From the NCBI RefSeq assembly GCF_900109495.1, contig NZ_FOAA01000021.1, forward strand, positions 1 to 45,869: a DNA stretch of 45,869 nt. Direction: 5' to 3'. A program made the position numbers and the translations under genes. The notes below the pieces were generated by a model. That model ran no database searches. It saw only the letters and a program-made list of their open reading frames with translations, and had not been told where the DNA came from. Positions 15,908 through 24,845 of the stretch are shown piece by piece (the stretch's first letter is position 1; the number at the start of each line of letters is the position of its first letter). This DNA comes from Ectothiorhodospira marina. GTDB taxonomy: Bacteria > Pseudomonadota > Gammaproteobacteria > Ectothiorhodospirales > Ectothiorhodospiraceae.

Positions 15908-16064
15908 CTCCCCCCTCATCCCCGGCCCTTCTCCCCCAAGGGGAGAAGGGAGTTGATAGCCCCTCCTCCCCCTTTGGTCGGGAAGCTGATAGCCCCTCCT
16001 CCCCTTTGGTCGGGAAGTTGATAGCCCCTCTCCCGCTGGCGGGAGAGGGGTTGGGGTGAGGGGA
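15908..16064. repeat. Family B block with 32/33-bp tandem units between ccoG and ccoH
   Basis: It starts with CCCCCTCATCCCCGGCCCTT and CTCCCCCAAGGGGAGAAGGG. Three repeats beginning GATAGCCCCTC follow at 15955, 15988 and 16020, two of them containing TCCCCTTTGGTCGGGAAG. It ends with CCCTCTCCCGCTGGCGGGAG and AGGGGTTGGGGTGAGGGG. It interrupts an otherwise tightly packed operon and may reduce transcription of ccoHIS relative to ccoNOQPG. Confidence 0.88.
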
Positions 16065-16076
16065 AACACGCGCCCC

Positions 16077-17471
16077 TCACCTCAAAATAAACTGCGACTC
16101 CACCCGCACCACCGCCATCCCCTCCGGCTCCACCGGCACCAGCTCGAACATCAGATCCTGCTGCCGCGGCGCCCCCGCGGGCGCATCCTGACGCACCCGC
16201 GCCAGCAACGTGGTGCGCTGCTCCGGCATCAGGCTGAGGCGCTCGATGCGCCCCGTATCCAGCTCCGCGCCATCCAGCCCGCTCAGCCTCAGCTCCAGCA
16301 CCACCGGTTGCTGGGACTTATTGTGCACCTTGATCTCATAGCTGTTCTGAATGGAGCCATCCGAGAGCTGCACGAACAAGGGCTGGCGCACCTGGCTCAC
16401 CGAGGCATCCAGGGGTGTCTGGTGGGCGATGCCCCACACCAGCAATACAATGATCAACACCAGGGGCGCTGCATACCCCAGGGTCTTGGGCTTGAAGTAC
16501 CGCGTGCGCCGACCCTCCAGGGCATTCTCCGAAGTGTAGCGCACCAGCCCCCGGGGCCATTTCAGGCCATCCATCACCGTATCGCAGGCATCCACGCACA
16601 GAGCACAGTGGATGCACTGGTACTGCAGCCCGTGGCGGATATCGATACCCACCGGGCACACCTGCACGCAATAACCACAATCGATGCAGTCGCCAACGCC
16701 CCTGGCCTGACGCGCCTCGCGGGTGCGCAGCCCCCGCATCGGTTTGGCCCGGCCCTGGGTGCCCTCCCCGCGGGCGGCGTCATAAGACACGATCAGGGTA
16801 TCCCGATCAAACATCACGCTTTGAAAGCGGGCATACGGGCACATGTAGGTGCACACCTGCTCACGCAGCAAACCGGCCAGCAGGTAGGTGGTGAGGGTGA
16901 GCAACCCGGTGGTGGCATAGGCGGCAAAGGCCGCCTGACCGGTGAAGAAGGCCACGACCAGGTCCGGTGCATTGGCCCAGTACAAGGTAAAAGTCAGCCC
17001 GGTGGCGAAGGCCACTGCCAGCCATAGCGCATGGGTGATCCCCTTGAGCACCAGGGGCCGGCCCCCCCCCTGGCGGTCCAGCCGCATCCGGGCCGCCCGA
17101 TCCCCTTGCACCCAACGCTCGATGAGCATGAACACATCGGTCCACAGGGTCTGAAAGCAGAAATAGCCACAGAACACCCGTCCGGCAATGCCGGTTACCA
17201 GGAACAGCAGCAGGGCCAGGATGATCAGCACCGCCGCCAGCCAGAAAATATCCTGCGGGTGCACCAACAGGTCGAAGAGGTAGAAACGCCGCCCGGGGAT
17301 GTCGAACAGCACGGCCTGATTGGCAGCATGCTGACGATCCCAGCGCACCCAGGGGAGCAGGAAATACACCCCGTAGGCCAGGGCAAGCACGCCCCATTTA
17401 AGGTTGCGGAAGCGCCCCCGGACAGTCCGGGGGTAGACGGGAATCCGGGCCTGGTACTGACTATCGGCCAT
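16077..17471 (-). CDS. ccoG: cbb3 oxidase accessory protein CcoG (RdxA/FixG), 2[4Fe-4S] membrane protein
   Basis: Membrane iron-sulfur protein of the CcoG family, linked in other bacteria to Cu(II) reduction for cbb3 assembly. The 464 residues have several membrane helices, membrane-proximal cysteines in VFCGYFCFQT and CTYMCPYARFQS, and a bacterial ferredoxin domain with CIDCGYCVQVCP and CIHCALCVDACD. A C-terminal Ig-like periplasmic domain follows one more helix (TLGYAAPLVLIIVLLVWGIA). The start ATG at 17471 lies five bases after the ccoP stop, so it is cotranscribed with the structural genes. Confidence 0.96.
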   Translation of the reverse strand: MADSQYQARIPVYPRTVRGRFRNLKWGVLALAYGVYFLLPWVRWDRQHAANQAVLFDIPGRRFYLFDLLVHPQDIFWLAAVLIILALLLFLVTGIAGRVFCGYFCFQTLWTDVFMLIERWVQGDRAARMRLDRQGGGRPLVLKGITHALWLAVAFATGLTFTLYWANAPDLVVAFFTGQAAFAAYATTGLLTLTTYLLAGLLREQVCTYMCPYARFQSVMFDRDTLIVSYDAARGEGTQGRAKPMRGLRTREARQARGVGDCIDCGYCVQVCPVGIDIRHGLQYQCIHCALCVDACDTVMDGLKWPRGLVRYTSENALEGRRTRYFKPKTLGYAAPLVLIIVLLVWGIAHQTPLDASVSQVRQPLFVQLSDGSIQNSYEIKVHNKSQQPVVLELRLSGLDGAELDTGRIERLSLMPEQRTTLLARVRQDAPAGAPRQQDLMFELVPVEPEGMAVVRVESQFILR

Positions 17472-17476
17472 GTGCG

Positions 17477-18412
17477 CTACTGGCCACCCCCGAACTGGTG
17501 AACATAAGTGGCCAGTACCTTGATCTCGGCATCGGAGAGACGATCACCAAAGGCCGGCATCTCCCGCTGCACACCATCATGTACCAACTGGCTGATCAAG
17601 GCGCGACGGGCGGCGTCATCTTCGGCGCCTGCCACGTCGATATTCGACCAGATATCGTTGGTGAGATCCGGGGCCCCTTGCGATCGCAAACCCGTGCCAT
17701 CAGGTCGATGACAGGTATAACAGCCCCCTTCGCGGCCCTGGAAGATTTCCTCTCCCCGGGCAATCCGTTCAGCATCCCCTTCGTAACCCGCCAGGCTCAG
17801 CACATAGGCCGCCACGGCGTCCCGTTGCTGTGCGTCCAGCGCATCCCGAAAATCGGGCATGTAACCCAACCGACCTTGAGTGATGGTTCCGGCGATGGTT
17901 TCCACCTCACCGCCCCAGTGCCAGTTATCATCCGCCAGGTTGGGATAGACCCCCATGAGCCCTGCGCCGCCAGTCTGATGGCAGGCAGCGCAGAAGTCAC
18001 CGAACATCCCCTGGCCATAGGAGTTCACAAAGGCCAGCTTGTCGGTATTGCCGAGCACGTCATCCAGGGTGCTGTCGTCAATCACCCGCAAGAACTCCTG
18101 CTGACGCTGTGCGGCATCGCTGTTTTGCATCTCGCGCACCAGCAGGGCACGGCTGTTCCAGTGGGTGCTGCGCTCCTCACCGTCCACTTCGAAGGTCACC
18201 CTGCTCAGCCCCTTGGTGAAGGTATCGGCCACCGGCCAGGCGGGATAGAGCAGCCAGTAGATCAGGGAGAAGATCACCGTGGCGTAGAAGCCCCACAGCC
18301 ACCATCGGGGCAGCGGGTTGTCGTACTCGCACAGATCCCCATCCCAGGTGTGACCTGTGGTCTTCACCTCCTGGCCGGAGGCGTCTTCAGGTCTTTGTCC
18401 GGATTCGCTCAT
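17477..18412 (-). CDS. ccoP: cbb3 oxidase subunit III, diheme cytochrome CcoP
   Basis: Carries electrons from CcoO and soluble cytochromes toward CcoN. The 311 residues show an N-terminal cytoplasmic part with YDNPLPRWWLWGF, a membrane helix (ATVIFSLIYWLLYPAW) and two class I cytochrome c domains with heme sites CAACH (141-145) and CYTCH (231-235). Distal Met ligands are expected in GYMPDF and EMPAFGD. It overlaps ccoQ by ATGA. Confidence 0.97.
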   Translation of the reverse strand: MSESGQRPEDASGQEVKTTGHTWDGDLCEYDNPLPRWWLWGFYATVIFSLIYWLLYPAWPVADTFTKGLSRVTFEVDGEERSTHWNSRALLVREMQNSDAAQRQQEFLRVIDDSTLDDVLGNTDKLAFVNSYGQGMFGDFCAACHQTGGAGLMGVYPNLADDNWHWGGEVETIAGTITQGRLGYMPDFRDALDAQQRDAVAAYVLSLAGYEGDAERIARGEEIFQGREGGCYTCHRPDGTGLRSQGAPDLTNDIWSNIDVAGAEDDAARRALISQLVHDGVQREMPAFGDRLSDAEIKVLATYVHQFGGGQ

Positions 18413-18612
18413 GACCGGTCCTTCCTATCTTCGTCGCGCGCTTCGGACTTCTCATCGTCAAACGGTATGTAGCGATAGGACTCGAGACGCTCCGAACGGC
18501 TGCGACTGGAAAACAGATAAATGATGATGCCCACGAAGGTGCCGAAAAACAGCAGCAACGCCACGATCTTGCTGTTGCCCAGATCCGTGATCCAAAGCCA
18601 GAGCTCCGCCAT
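18409..18612 (-). CDS. ccoQ: cbb3 oxidase subunit IV CcoQ
   Basis: Small CcoQ/FixQ family protein of 67 residues with one membrane helix (IVALLLFFGTFVGIIIYLF) and a charged cytoplasmic tail containing YIPFDDE, the family signature. It stabilises the CcoN-CcoP interaction in other species. It lies 12 bases after ccoO and overlaps ccoP by four. Confidence 0.95.
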   Translation of the reverse strand: MAELWLWITDLGNSKIVALLLFFGTFVGIIIYLFSSRSRSERLESYRYIPFDDEKSEARDEDRKDRS

Positions 18613-18624
18613 CTCAACACCCCG

Positions 18625-19365
18625 TCATCGAAACTCGACGAAGTAACCCTCGTCGTACTCACTGAAATCCACCAGCGTACCCAGCATCTGCAGGTAGGCC
18701 ACCACCGCATCCATCTCGGTGATGCGCGACGGATCGCCATCAAAATTGCCACGACGCGCCTGGGCTTCCAGATTTTCCCGGGCATCATCGATGTGCAACA
18801 TGCGCGCTGTCTGTTCACCAAAGCGCTCCACGTTGGCCTGGTACTCCTCCTCGTTGACGGAATACGGCACGCCCACCTGACGCAATGAGCGCATGCGCTG
18901 CTCGATATCGTCATAAGCCAGGCCTCGACGGGCCAGCCATGGATACCCCGGCATGATGGACTCGGGCACCACCGACTTGGGCTCGATCAGGTGGCGCACA
19001 TGCCACTCGTTGGAATATTTGCCGCCCACCCGGGCCAGGTCCGGACCGGTGCGTTTGGACCCCCACTGGAAGGGATGGTCATACATGGACTCGGCCGCCA
19101 GGGAATAATGCCCGTAGCGCAGCATCTCGTCCCGAAAGGGGCGCACCATCTGCGAATGGCAGTTGTAACACCCCTCGCGCACATAGATGTCCCGCCCCCG
19201 CTGTTCCAGCGGCGTGTAGGGGCGCACCCCATCCACCTCTTCCACCGTATCGTTGATGTAGAACAGGGGAACGATTTCCACCAGCCCGCCGATACTGATC
19301 ACGACCAGGGTAAGGATGACCAGCAGGCCGGCATTGGTCTCGATGGTTTCATGCTTCATCTTCAT
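18625..19365 (-). CDS. ccoO: cbb3 oxidase subunit II, monoheme cytochrome CcoO
   Basis: Membrane-anchored cytochrome c that passes electrons to CcoN. The 246 residues have one N-terminal helix ([20 protein letters not shown]), a heme site CYNCH (66-70) within [15 protein letters not shown], and the distal Met region [10 protein letters not shown]. The start is ATG at 19365 or, two codons later, the ATG giving MKHETIETN. It lies 20 bases after ccoN. Confidence 0.97.
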   Translation of the reverse strand: MKMKHETIETNAGLLVILTLVVISIGGLVEIVPLFYINDTVEEVDGVRPYTPLEQRGRDIYVREGCYNCHSQMVRPFRDEMLRYGHYSLAAESMYDHPFQWGSKRTGPDLARVGGKYSNEWHVRHLIEPKSVVPESIMPGYPWLARRGLAYDDIEQRMRSLRQVGVPYSVNEEEYQANVERFGEQTARMLHIDDARENLEAQARRGNFDGDPSRITEMDAVVAYLQMLGTLVDFSEYDEGYFVEFR

Positions 19366-19385
19366 GGCTGCTCATGGCTCCCTGA

Positions 19386-20879
19386 TCAGGCCCTGGCCGA
19401 GGCTTCGGTGCCGCCGGCCACTTGCGCCTCCGCTGCCTTCTGGGCGCGGTACACGGGCATGACGGTCTTGTAGATGTTAAAGGCCATCAGCAACATCCCG
19501 GCCAGGAACAACCCGCCACCCAGGGCCCGCACCACGTAGGGCTGATGCAGGAACACCACCGTCTCGATGAAGGTGTAGGACAGGTTGCCGAACTCATCAA
19601 AGGCCCGCAGCATGAGCCCCTGTCCGATCCCCGCCACCCACATGGCCGTGATGTACAGCACGATGCCGATGGTGGCCAGGAAGAAGTGCACATACACCAT
19701 ACGGATGCTGTAGAGCTGGGTGTCCCACAGCCTCGGGATCAGGTGATACAGGGAGCCGAAGGTGATCATGGCCACCCAGCCCAGGGCCCCGGAATGCACG
19801 TGGCCCACCGTCCAGTCGGTGTAATGCGACAGCGCATTCACGCTCTTGAGGGACATCATCGGCCCCTCGAAGGTGGCCATGCCGTAGAAGGACAGGGAGG
19901 TGATCATGAACAGCATGATCGGGTCGGTGCGCAGCTTGTCCCACGCCCCGGAGAGGGTCATCACACCATTGATCATGCCACCCCAGGAGGGCAGCAGCAG
20001 CAGGATGGAGAAGGTGGCCGACAGGGTGGTCACCCAGTCCGGCAGGGCCGTCCAGTGCAGGTGGTGCGCCCCCACCCACATGTACAGAAACACCAGGGCC
20101 CAGAAATGCACAATGGACAGCCGGTACGAATAGATGGGCCTTCCCGCCTGCTTGGGCACGAAGTAATACATCATCCCCAGGAACGCGGCGGTCAGGAAGA
20201 AGCCCACGGCATTATGGCCGTACCACCACTGGGTCATGGCATCCTGAACCCCGGAGAACAGGGCATAGGATTCCAGACTGAACAGGCTCACCGGCACCGC
20301 CAGGTTATTGAAGATGTGCAGGAGGGCCGTGGCCAGGATGAAGGCCATGAAGAACCAGTTGGCCACATAGATATGCGGCTGGGTGCGGCGCAGCAGGGTC
20401 ATCAGGTAGACCAGGAAATAGGCCACCCACACCACAGTGATGAGGATATCGATCTGCCAGGTGAACTCGGCATACTCCCGGCCCTGGGTAAAGCCCATCA
20501 TGTAGGTGATCGCGCCCAGGAACACCGCCAGGTTCCACCCCCAGAAAGTGAACTCCGCCAGCCGCGAGCCGAAGAGCCGCGTCTGGCAGGTGCGCTGCAC
20601 CACATAGTAGGAGGTGGCAAACAGGGCGTTACCACCAAATCCGAAGATCACAAGGGTGGTATGCACCGGCCGGAAGCGACCGAAGCTGATCTGGGCAATA
20701 TCGAAGTTGAGGAAGGGAAACGCCAACTGTGAGGCGATATACACCCCCACGCCCATGCCCAGCACGCCCCAGACAATGGACATGATGGCAAACTTCTTGA
20801 CGATGGCGTAGTTGTACTGCTCGGAGGGGGCAACCGGCGCACTCGACCGGCCTGCGTCTGCGGTACTGGACTGGGCCAT
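19386..20879 (-). CDS. ccoN: cbb3 oxidase catalytic subunit I CcoN
   Basis: Heme-copper oxidase subunit that reduces O2 at a heme b3-CuB site with high oxygen affinity. The 497 residues carry about a dozen helices. Ligands are recognisable by position: low-spin heme His73 (RPVHTT) and His362, heme b3 His360 ([10 protein letters not shown]), and CuB His222 (YGHNAVGF), His272 and His273 (VGAHHLHW). Tyr266 sits six residues before His272, as expected for the cross-linked tyrosine of C-type oxidases. It is first in the ccoNOQPG run. The 5' region holds a weak FNR-like site but otherwise mostly repeats. Confidence 0.98.
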   Translation of the reverse strand: MAQSSTADAGRSSAPVAPSEQYNYAIVKKFAIMSIVWGVLGMGVGVYIASQLAFPFLNFDIAQISFGRFRPVHTTLVIFGFGGNALFATSYYVVQRTCQTRLFGSRLAEFTFWGWNLAVFLGAITYMMGFTQGREYAEFTWQIDILITVVWVAYFLVYLMTLLRRTQPHIYVANWFFMAFILATALLHIFNNLAVPVSLFSLESYALFSGVQDAMTQWWYGHNAVGFFLTAAFLGMMYYFVPKQAGRPIYSYRLSIVHFWALVFLYMWVGAHHLHWTALPDWVTTLSATFSILLLLPSWGGMINGVMTLSGAWDKLRTDPIMLFMITSLSFYGMATFEGPMMSLKSVNALSHYTDWTVGHVHSGALGWVAMITFGSLYHLIPRLWDTQLYSIRMVYVHFFLATIGIVLYITAMWVAGIGQGLMLRAFDEFGNLSYTFIETVVFLHQPYVVRALGGGLFLAGMLLMAFNIYKTVMPVYRAQKAAEAQVAGGTEASARA

Positions 20880-20932
20880 GATCTGGTCTCTTATGATTCC
20901 CTTGGAAAAGGTATAGACCTTTCCGTGGAAAA

Positions 20933-20946
20933 TTGCGACCGATCAA
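20933..20946 (-). promoter_or_regulatory. Possible FNR/Anr-type site upstream of ccoN
   Basis: TTGCGACCGATCAA compares with TTGAT-N4-ATCAA: the right half is perfect, the left half 3 of 5. It is centred about 60 bases before the ccoN start. A TATACC (20915-20910, minus strand) could serve as -10, but the spacing is shorter than in typical class II FNR promoters. FNR-family control of ccoNOQP is common in proteobacteria; this site is only suggestive. Confidence 0.3.
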
Positions 20947-21030
20947 GGCCGCCGCTAAAGCCTGACTCTAATTCAAGGAATTGATTTATGCGAACAAGGG
21001 GAATTGATGGGGGCAGAACGTCTGTTAATG

Positions 21031-21124
21031 GGTAAAAAGGGGACATGTAAAAAGGGGACAGACCCCTTTTTACCTGAGTTCCAGCTCCCTTCTCCCCCCG
21101 GGGAGAAGGGCCGGGGATGAGGGG
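21031..21124. repeat. Family C and family B elements between bioC and ccoN
   Basis: GGTAAAAAGGGGACA (from 21031), a second TAAAAAGGGGACAG, then ACCCCTTTTTACC (to 21073) form a short hairpin with a partly duplicated left arm. At 21083-21124 a family B hairpin CTCCCTTCTCCCCCCGGGGA follows, continuing GAAGGGCCGGGGATGAGGGG and the tag GAAGCGGCGGGCAC. The block ends 20 bases before the bioC stop. Confidence 0.85.
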
Positions 21125-21143
21125 GAAGCGGCGGGCACCCACC

Positions 21144-22004
21144 TCACCCCGCCTGAATCGGAATCACCCCCTCCGGCAGCCCACTCGGTGCTGGCGCATC
21201 CGGCACCCAGGCGTGCCCGAACACCACCTCATAACTGGCCGGCAAAAGCCCCTCCTGCCGATATTCCTCATAAGCCGTCTCCAGCGCCCGCAACCGCCCC
21301 GGCGATGTCAACCCCCTGCCCCGCCCGGACAAGGCGTTGGTCGCCCCGATCGCCTTCAGATCCCGCATCAACCCCCGCACATCCGGATACGTCACCGTCA
21401 TCCTCTCCACATCCATCACCGGATCGGCAAAACCGGCCCGCACCAGGGCATCGCCGATATCGTGCATATCCATGAAGGCATTCACATGGGCACAACCGTC
21501 CACCGCCTCCCAGGCGCGGCGCAACTCCACCAGGGTATCCGGCCCCAAGGTGGTGAACATCAACAGCCCCTGGGGCGCCAAAACCCGCCGGAACTCCGCC
21601 AGCGCCCGGTCCAGATCATTGCACCACTGCACCGTCAGGCTGGAAAAGATCAGATCAAAGCTGGCCTCGGCAAAGGGCAGCGATTCCACATCGGCACAGA
21701 CCAACCCCGGCTTGCGCCACCAACCCGCCCCCCTGGCCGTGGCCCGCAGCATGGCAGGCGACAGATCCAGGGCCACCACCCGGCCACCCCGGTACATCCG
21801 TCGCAGGCCGCGTGCCCCCTGCCCGGTGCCCGCCCCGGCATCCAGCACGCGTGCCGGATCCAGCTTCACCCACTGCAAACGCTCCAGTAGCCGCGAACAC
21901 ACCTCCCGTTGCAACACCGCCGCCTCATCATACGAGGCCGCCGCCTGGTCAAAGGTGGCACGCACCCGCCGTTTGTCCAGGCGATAGGAGGAAGCATCAG
22001 TCAT
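21144..22004 (-). CDS. bioC: Malonyl-[acyl-carrier protein] O-methyltransferase BioC
   Basis: Methylates malonyl-ACP so that the fatty acid cycle can build the pimelate moiety of biotin. The 286-residue product starts MTDASSYRLDKRRVRATFDQ, the family N-terminus. It has the SAM motif VLDAGAGTGQGAR, VVALDLSPAML and ESLPFAEASFDLIFSSLTVQ, the last a hallmark of BioC. The ATG at 22004 is chosen for this N-terminus and a GGAG 9 bases upstream. It overlaps the bioH stop by eight bases. No other bio genes are in the window. Confidence 0.92.
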   Translation of the reverse strand: MTDASSYRLDKRRVRATFDQAAASYDEAAVLQREVCSRLLERLQWVKLDPARVLDAGAGTGQGARGLRRMYRGGRVVALDLSPAMLRATARGAGWWRKPGLVCADVESLPFAEASFDLIFSSLTVQWCNDLDRALAEFRRVLAPQGLLMFTTLGPDTLVELRRAWEAVDGCAHVNAFMDMHDIGDALVRAGFADPVMDVERMTVTYPDVRGLMRDLKAIGATNALSGRGRGLTSPGRLRALETAYEEYRQEGLLPASYEVVFGHAWVPDAPAPSGLPEGVIPIQAG

Positions 22005-22761
22005 GCAAAAGGCTCCGCAGGGTCTCTTCAAAAGCATCAGGTCGGGACAGGAACGGCGCATGCCCGGCCCGCTCGATCACCGGGGTCTTCATGTCGGGCC
22101 GCAAAGCTCGCAGCGACTCACCCACGCCCGGCGGCACCAGGGTGTCATATTCGCCCAGGATGGCATGCACCGGGCAATCCAGGGCCGCCAGTTCATCGCG
22201 CAGATCCAGATGACGCAACCACACCAGCCCCTCATGCAGGGCCTGCTCCGCCGGCGGGCTGTCCAGCAACCGGGCGCGCAGTCCACGCAAGGTATCCTGA
22301 GCATTATCCAGGCCATGAAACTGCAAGGCCAGAAAGCGGTTCAGCGTGGTGCGATAGTTGGCTGCCAACCCCTGGGCAAAGGCATCCAGCACCGGCACGC
22401 GCATGGCATGGGGCCAGTCAGGCCCCTGAACAAAGCGCGGTGTACCGGCCACCAGGATCACCTTTCCCACACGACCGGGGTGCCGCGTCGCGGCGCGAAT
22501 GGCCACCAGGGCACCCAGGGACCAGCCGACGAGGGTCAGGGCATCGGACTCGGGAGAATCCGCCTGAGGGATGCTCGACGTGTCCACCAGCCGATCGGCC
22601 GCATCATCCAGTTCTCCCAGCCCCCCCTCCCCGGCCAGCCGCCCATGCCCGGGCAAATCGACCGCCAGCACCCTCGCCTCATCCCGCAACGCCGGGATCA
22701 AGTCGTCCCAAACGCCTGCGTTGAGGCCCCAGCCATGGATCAACATCAATTTCTTTTTCAT
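21997..22761 (-). CDS. bioH: Pimeloyl-ACP methyl ester carboxylesterase BioH
   Basis: Alpha/beta hydrolase that removes the methyl group added by BioC and releases pimeloyl-ACP for biotin ring assembly. The 254 residues show the oxyanion segment LIHGWGLNAGVW, nucleophile Ser81 in GWSLGA, Asp206 in GEYDTLVP and His234 in AGHAPFLS. Adjacent bioC supports BioH rather than another hydrolase. The start at 22761 has no clear Shine-Dalgarno; a family C hairpin begins 15 bases upstream. Confidence 0.92.
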   Translation of the reverse strand: MKKKLMLIHGWGLNAGVWDDLIPALRDEARVLAVDLPGHGRLAGEGGLGELDDAADRLVDTSSIPQADSPESDALTLVGWSLGALVAIRAATRHPGRVGKVILVAGTPRFVQGPDWPHAMRVPVLDAFAQGLAANYRTTLNRFLALQFHGLDNAQDTLRGLRARLLDSPPAEQALHEGLVWLRHLDLRDELAALDCPVHAILGEYDTLVPPGVGESLRALRPDMKTPVIERAGHAPFLSRPDAFEETLRSLLHD

Positions 22762-22775
22762 ATCAGCGATCTATG

Positions 22776-22850
22776 TGTGTAAAAAGGGGACAGACCCCTT
22801 TTCAAGCGCGCCGCAGCGCGCGGAAAAGGGGTCTGTCCCCTTTTTACACA
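22776..22850. repeat. Family C long hairpin between divergent bioH and plsY
   Basis: Left arm TGTGTAAAAAGGGGACAGAC with CCCTTTT and right arm AAAAGGGGTCTGTCCCCTTTTTACACA are inverses around GCGCGCCGCAGCGCGCG. Unlike the copies between convergent genes, this one sits in a divergent promoter region, where a terminator is not needed. TTTACA in its right end, 15 bases before TATGAT (22864-22869), might contribute to a plsY promoter. Confidence 0.85.
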
Positions 22851-22923
22851 CCCCCGTTCGCACTATGATCCCCCCACACTCAGATTGCCCACCGGATCCC
22901 GGCCGCAAGGATACCGCTTCATC

Positions 22924-23520
22924 ATGATCGTCCAGATTATCCTGATCATCGCCGCCTACCTGATCGGCTCCCTCTCCACTGCCATCATCACCTGCAAGCT
23001 CCTGGGCCTGCCCGACCCGCGCACTCAAGGCTCGGGCAACCCCGGCGCCACCAACGTACTGCGCTCCGGCGGCAAAAAGGCGGCCATCATCACCCTCGTG
23101 GGCGATCTGCTCAAGGGGTTGTTGCCGGTACTGATTGCTCAAGCATTCGAACTATCGGGCCTTGCACTGGCACTGGTGGCCCTGGCCGCCTTCCTCGGAC
23201 ATCTATTCCCCGCCTACCACGGCTTCAAGGGCGGCAAGGGCGTGGCCACCGGACTGGGTGTCCTGCTGGGTCTGCACTGGGCAGTGGGCGTCGCCGCCCT
23301 GGTCACCTGGCTGCTCGCCGCCGGCATCAGCCGCATCTCCTCCATGGGCGCCCTGGTGGCCGCCACCCTGACCCCCATCTGGATCGCCCTCACTCTGGGT
23401 GACTTCTGGCTCACCATGACCGGCTGCGTGATGATGATCCTGCTGTACTGGCGTCATTGGGGCAATATTCAGCGGATCCTGGCAGGGACAGAGCCGAAGA
23501 TTGGTGCTAAAGGACGCTAG
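22924..23520 (+). CDS. plsY: Acyl-phosphate:glycerol-3-phosphate acyltransferase PlsY
   Basis: Inner-membrane enzyme that makes lysophosphatidic acid from acyl-phosphate and glycerol-3-phosphate. The 198 residues form a small multi-span protein with all three cytoplasmic motifs: GSGNPGATNVLR, a GHLFPAYHGFKGGKGVAT block and a C-terminal LLYWRHWGNIQRILAGTEPK. The ATG at 22924 (MIVQIILIIAAYLIGS) matches the family start; the upstream in-frame ATG at 22885 adds an unlikely hydrophilic leader. It is convergent with tsaD, with repeats between. Confidence 0.95.
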   Translation: MIVQIILIIAAYLIGSLSTAIITCKLLGLPDPRTQGSGNPGATNVLRSGGKKAAIITLVGDLLKGLLPVLIAQAFELSGLALALVALAAFLGHLFPAYHGFKGGKGVATGLGVLLGLHWAVGVAALVTWLLAAGISRISSMGALVAATLTPIWIALTLGDFWLTMTGCVMMILLYWRHWGNIQRILAGTEPKIGAKGR

Positions 23521-23533
23521 AAAGGGGGCGAAC

Positions 23534-23608
23534 CGTTAAAAAGGGGACAGACACCTTTTCTGAGCGCGCCGCTGGCGCGCGGAAAAGGTGTCTGTCCCCT
23601 TTTTAACG
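23534..23608. repeat. Family C long hairpin between convergent plsY and tsaD
   Basis: CGTTAAAAAGGGGACAGACA opens the left arm and TGTCTGTCCCCTTTTTAACG closes the right arm. The centre is GCGCGCCGCTGGCGCGC. The copy is complete and lies 14 bases after the plsY stop. Confidence 0.88.
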
Positions 23609-23628
23609 AACGGCGGCACCATGCCAAC

Positions 23629-23680
23629 CGGAAAAGGGGTCTGTCCCCTTTTTTACAGGAAAAGGGGTCTGTCCCCATTT
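23629..23680. repeat. Two tandem family C half elements abutting the tsaD stop
   Basis: GGAAAAGGGGTCTGTCCCCT followed by TTTTTAC (from about 23630) and GGAAAAGGGGTCTGTCCCCA followed by TTTT (to 23680) are right-arm fragments without left arms. Each still forms a small GGGG..CCCC hairpin. The second ends exactly where the tsaD stop codon begins (TTA, 23681-23683). Confidence 0.8.
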
Positions 23681-24724
23681 TTAGCCCAACGCCTCGATCG
23701 ACCACCTTGCCCGGGCCTCGATCTCCAGCCCGGCCGACTCCCCCGCCGCCAGTCGCAGCGCCCCGGCCAGGGCGATCATGGCACCATTATCGGTGCAGAA
23801 CTCGATGCGCGGATAGAACACCGCCCCGCCTTCGGCCTCGGCCATCGATGCCAATGCCGTGCGCAGCCGTCGGTTGGCACCCACGCCGCCGGCCACCACC
23901 AGACGACCCGCACCCGTCTCCCGCAATGCCCGCCGACACTTGATCATCAGCGTGTCCACCACCGCATCCTCGAAGGCCCGGGACACATCTGCCGCCAGGG
24001 CATCATCCGGGGGCGTATCCCGTAGCGTGGTCAAGGCATGCGTCTTCAGCCCCGAAAAACTGAAATCCAGCCCCGGCCGATCCGTCATGGGGCGCGGAAA
24101 CCGGAACCGCCCCGCATCCCCCTGCTCGGCCAGCCGCGCCAGTGCCGGGCCGCCGGGGTAGCCCAGGCCCAGCAGCTTGGCCGTCTTGTCGAAGGCCTCG
24201 CCGGCGGCATCATCCAGGCTCTCCCCCAGGATGCGATACCGACCCACCGCCTGCACATCCACCAGCATGGTATGCCCACCGGACACCAGCAACGCCACAA
24301 ACGGGAACTCAGGCGCCGGCTCCTCCAGCAACGGCGCCAGCAGATGCCCCTCCATGTGATGCACCCCCACCGCCGGCACGCCCCAGGCCCAGGCCAGACT
24401 GCGCCCCACCGAGGCCCCCACCAGCAGCGCCCCCAACAGCCCCGGACCGGCGGTGTAGGCCACCCCGTCCACGTCGGATGCACTCACTCCCGCCTCGTCC
24501 ATCACCTGACGCAGCAACGGCAGCACCCGCTGCACATGATCCCGCGAGGCCAGCTCCGGCACCACGCCGCCATACTCGGCGTGCATGGCCACCTGGCTGT
24601 GCAGCGCGTGGGCCAAAAGGCCCCGACGGGTATGGAACAAGGCCACCCCCGTCTCGTCGCAGGAGGTCTCGATGCCCAGCACGCACAGGTCCCGGGCGGG
24701 GGCGGATTCGTCGGATAACATCAT
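23681..24724 (-). CDS. tsaD: tRNA N6-adenosine threonylcarbamoyltransferase TsaD
   Basis: Transfers the threonylcarbamoyl group to A37 of ANN-decoding tRNAs, with TsaB and TsaE. The 347-residue product has [15 protein letters not shown], the metal-binding HHMEGH (His123 and His127), the nucleotide loop [12 protein letters not shown] and a C-terminal CTDNGAMIA with the third ligand. The ATG at 24724 or the adjacent one at 24721 is likely; further upstream start codons would only add a hydrophilic leader. It is divergent from rpsU, the usual arrangement. Confidence 0.95.
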   Translation of the reverse strand: MMLSDESAPARDLCVLGIETSCDETGVALFHTRRGLLAHALHSQVAMHAEYGGVVPELASRDHVQRVLPLLRQVMDEAGVSASDVDGVAYTAGPGLLGALLVGASVGRSLAWAWGVPAVGVHHMEGHLLAPLLEEPAPEFPFVALLVSGGHTMLVDVQAVGRYRILGESLDDAAGEAFDKTAKLLGLGYPGGPALARLAEQGDAGRFRFPRPMTDRPGLDFSFSGLKTHALTTLRDTPPDDALAADVSRAFEDAVVDTLMIKCRRALRETGAGRLVVAGGVGANRRLRTALASMAEAEGGAVFYPRIEFCTDNGAMIALAGALRLAAGESAGLEIEARARWSIEALG

Positions 24725-24740
24725 TTTATGGTTCAAGGCT

Positions 24741-24769
24741 TTGGATTTTGACGGGAAGGCCACTATAAT
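24741..24769 (+). promoter_or_regulatory. Predicted sigma-70 promoter of rpsU
   Basis: TTGGAT (24741-24746), 17 bases, consensus TATAAT (24764-24769). Start near 24776 gives a leader of about 70 bases. A TTGACG at 24748 is too close to this -10 to serve it. Confidence 0.6.
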
Positions 24770-24845
24770 GCTGGATTCTCCGCCGGAGGTGGAGAGGCTT
24801 TGCCCTGAACCCGATTCTGGAACCGAACAACGGTAATGTGACCCT

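Noticed and set aside
20968-20985. ATTCAAGGAATTGAT as an FNR box before ccoN
   Set aside because: The half sites have the wrong polarity (TCAA..TTGA instead of TTGA..TCAA).
24768-24836. 22-codon upstream reading frame before rpsU
   Set aside because: Its ATG overlaps the -10 box and lies before the predicted transcription start.
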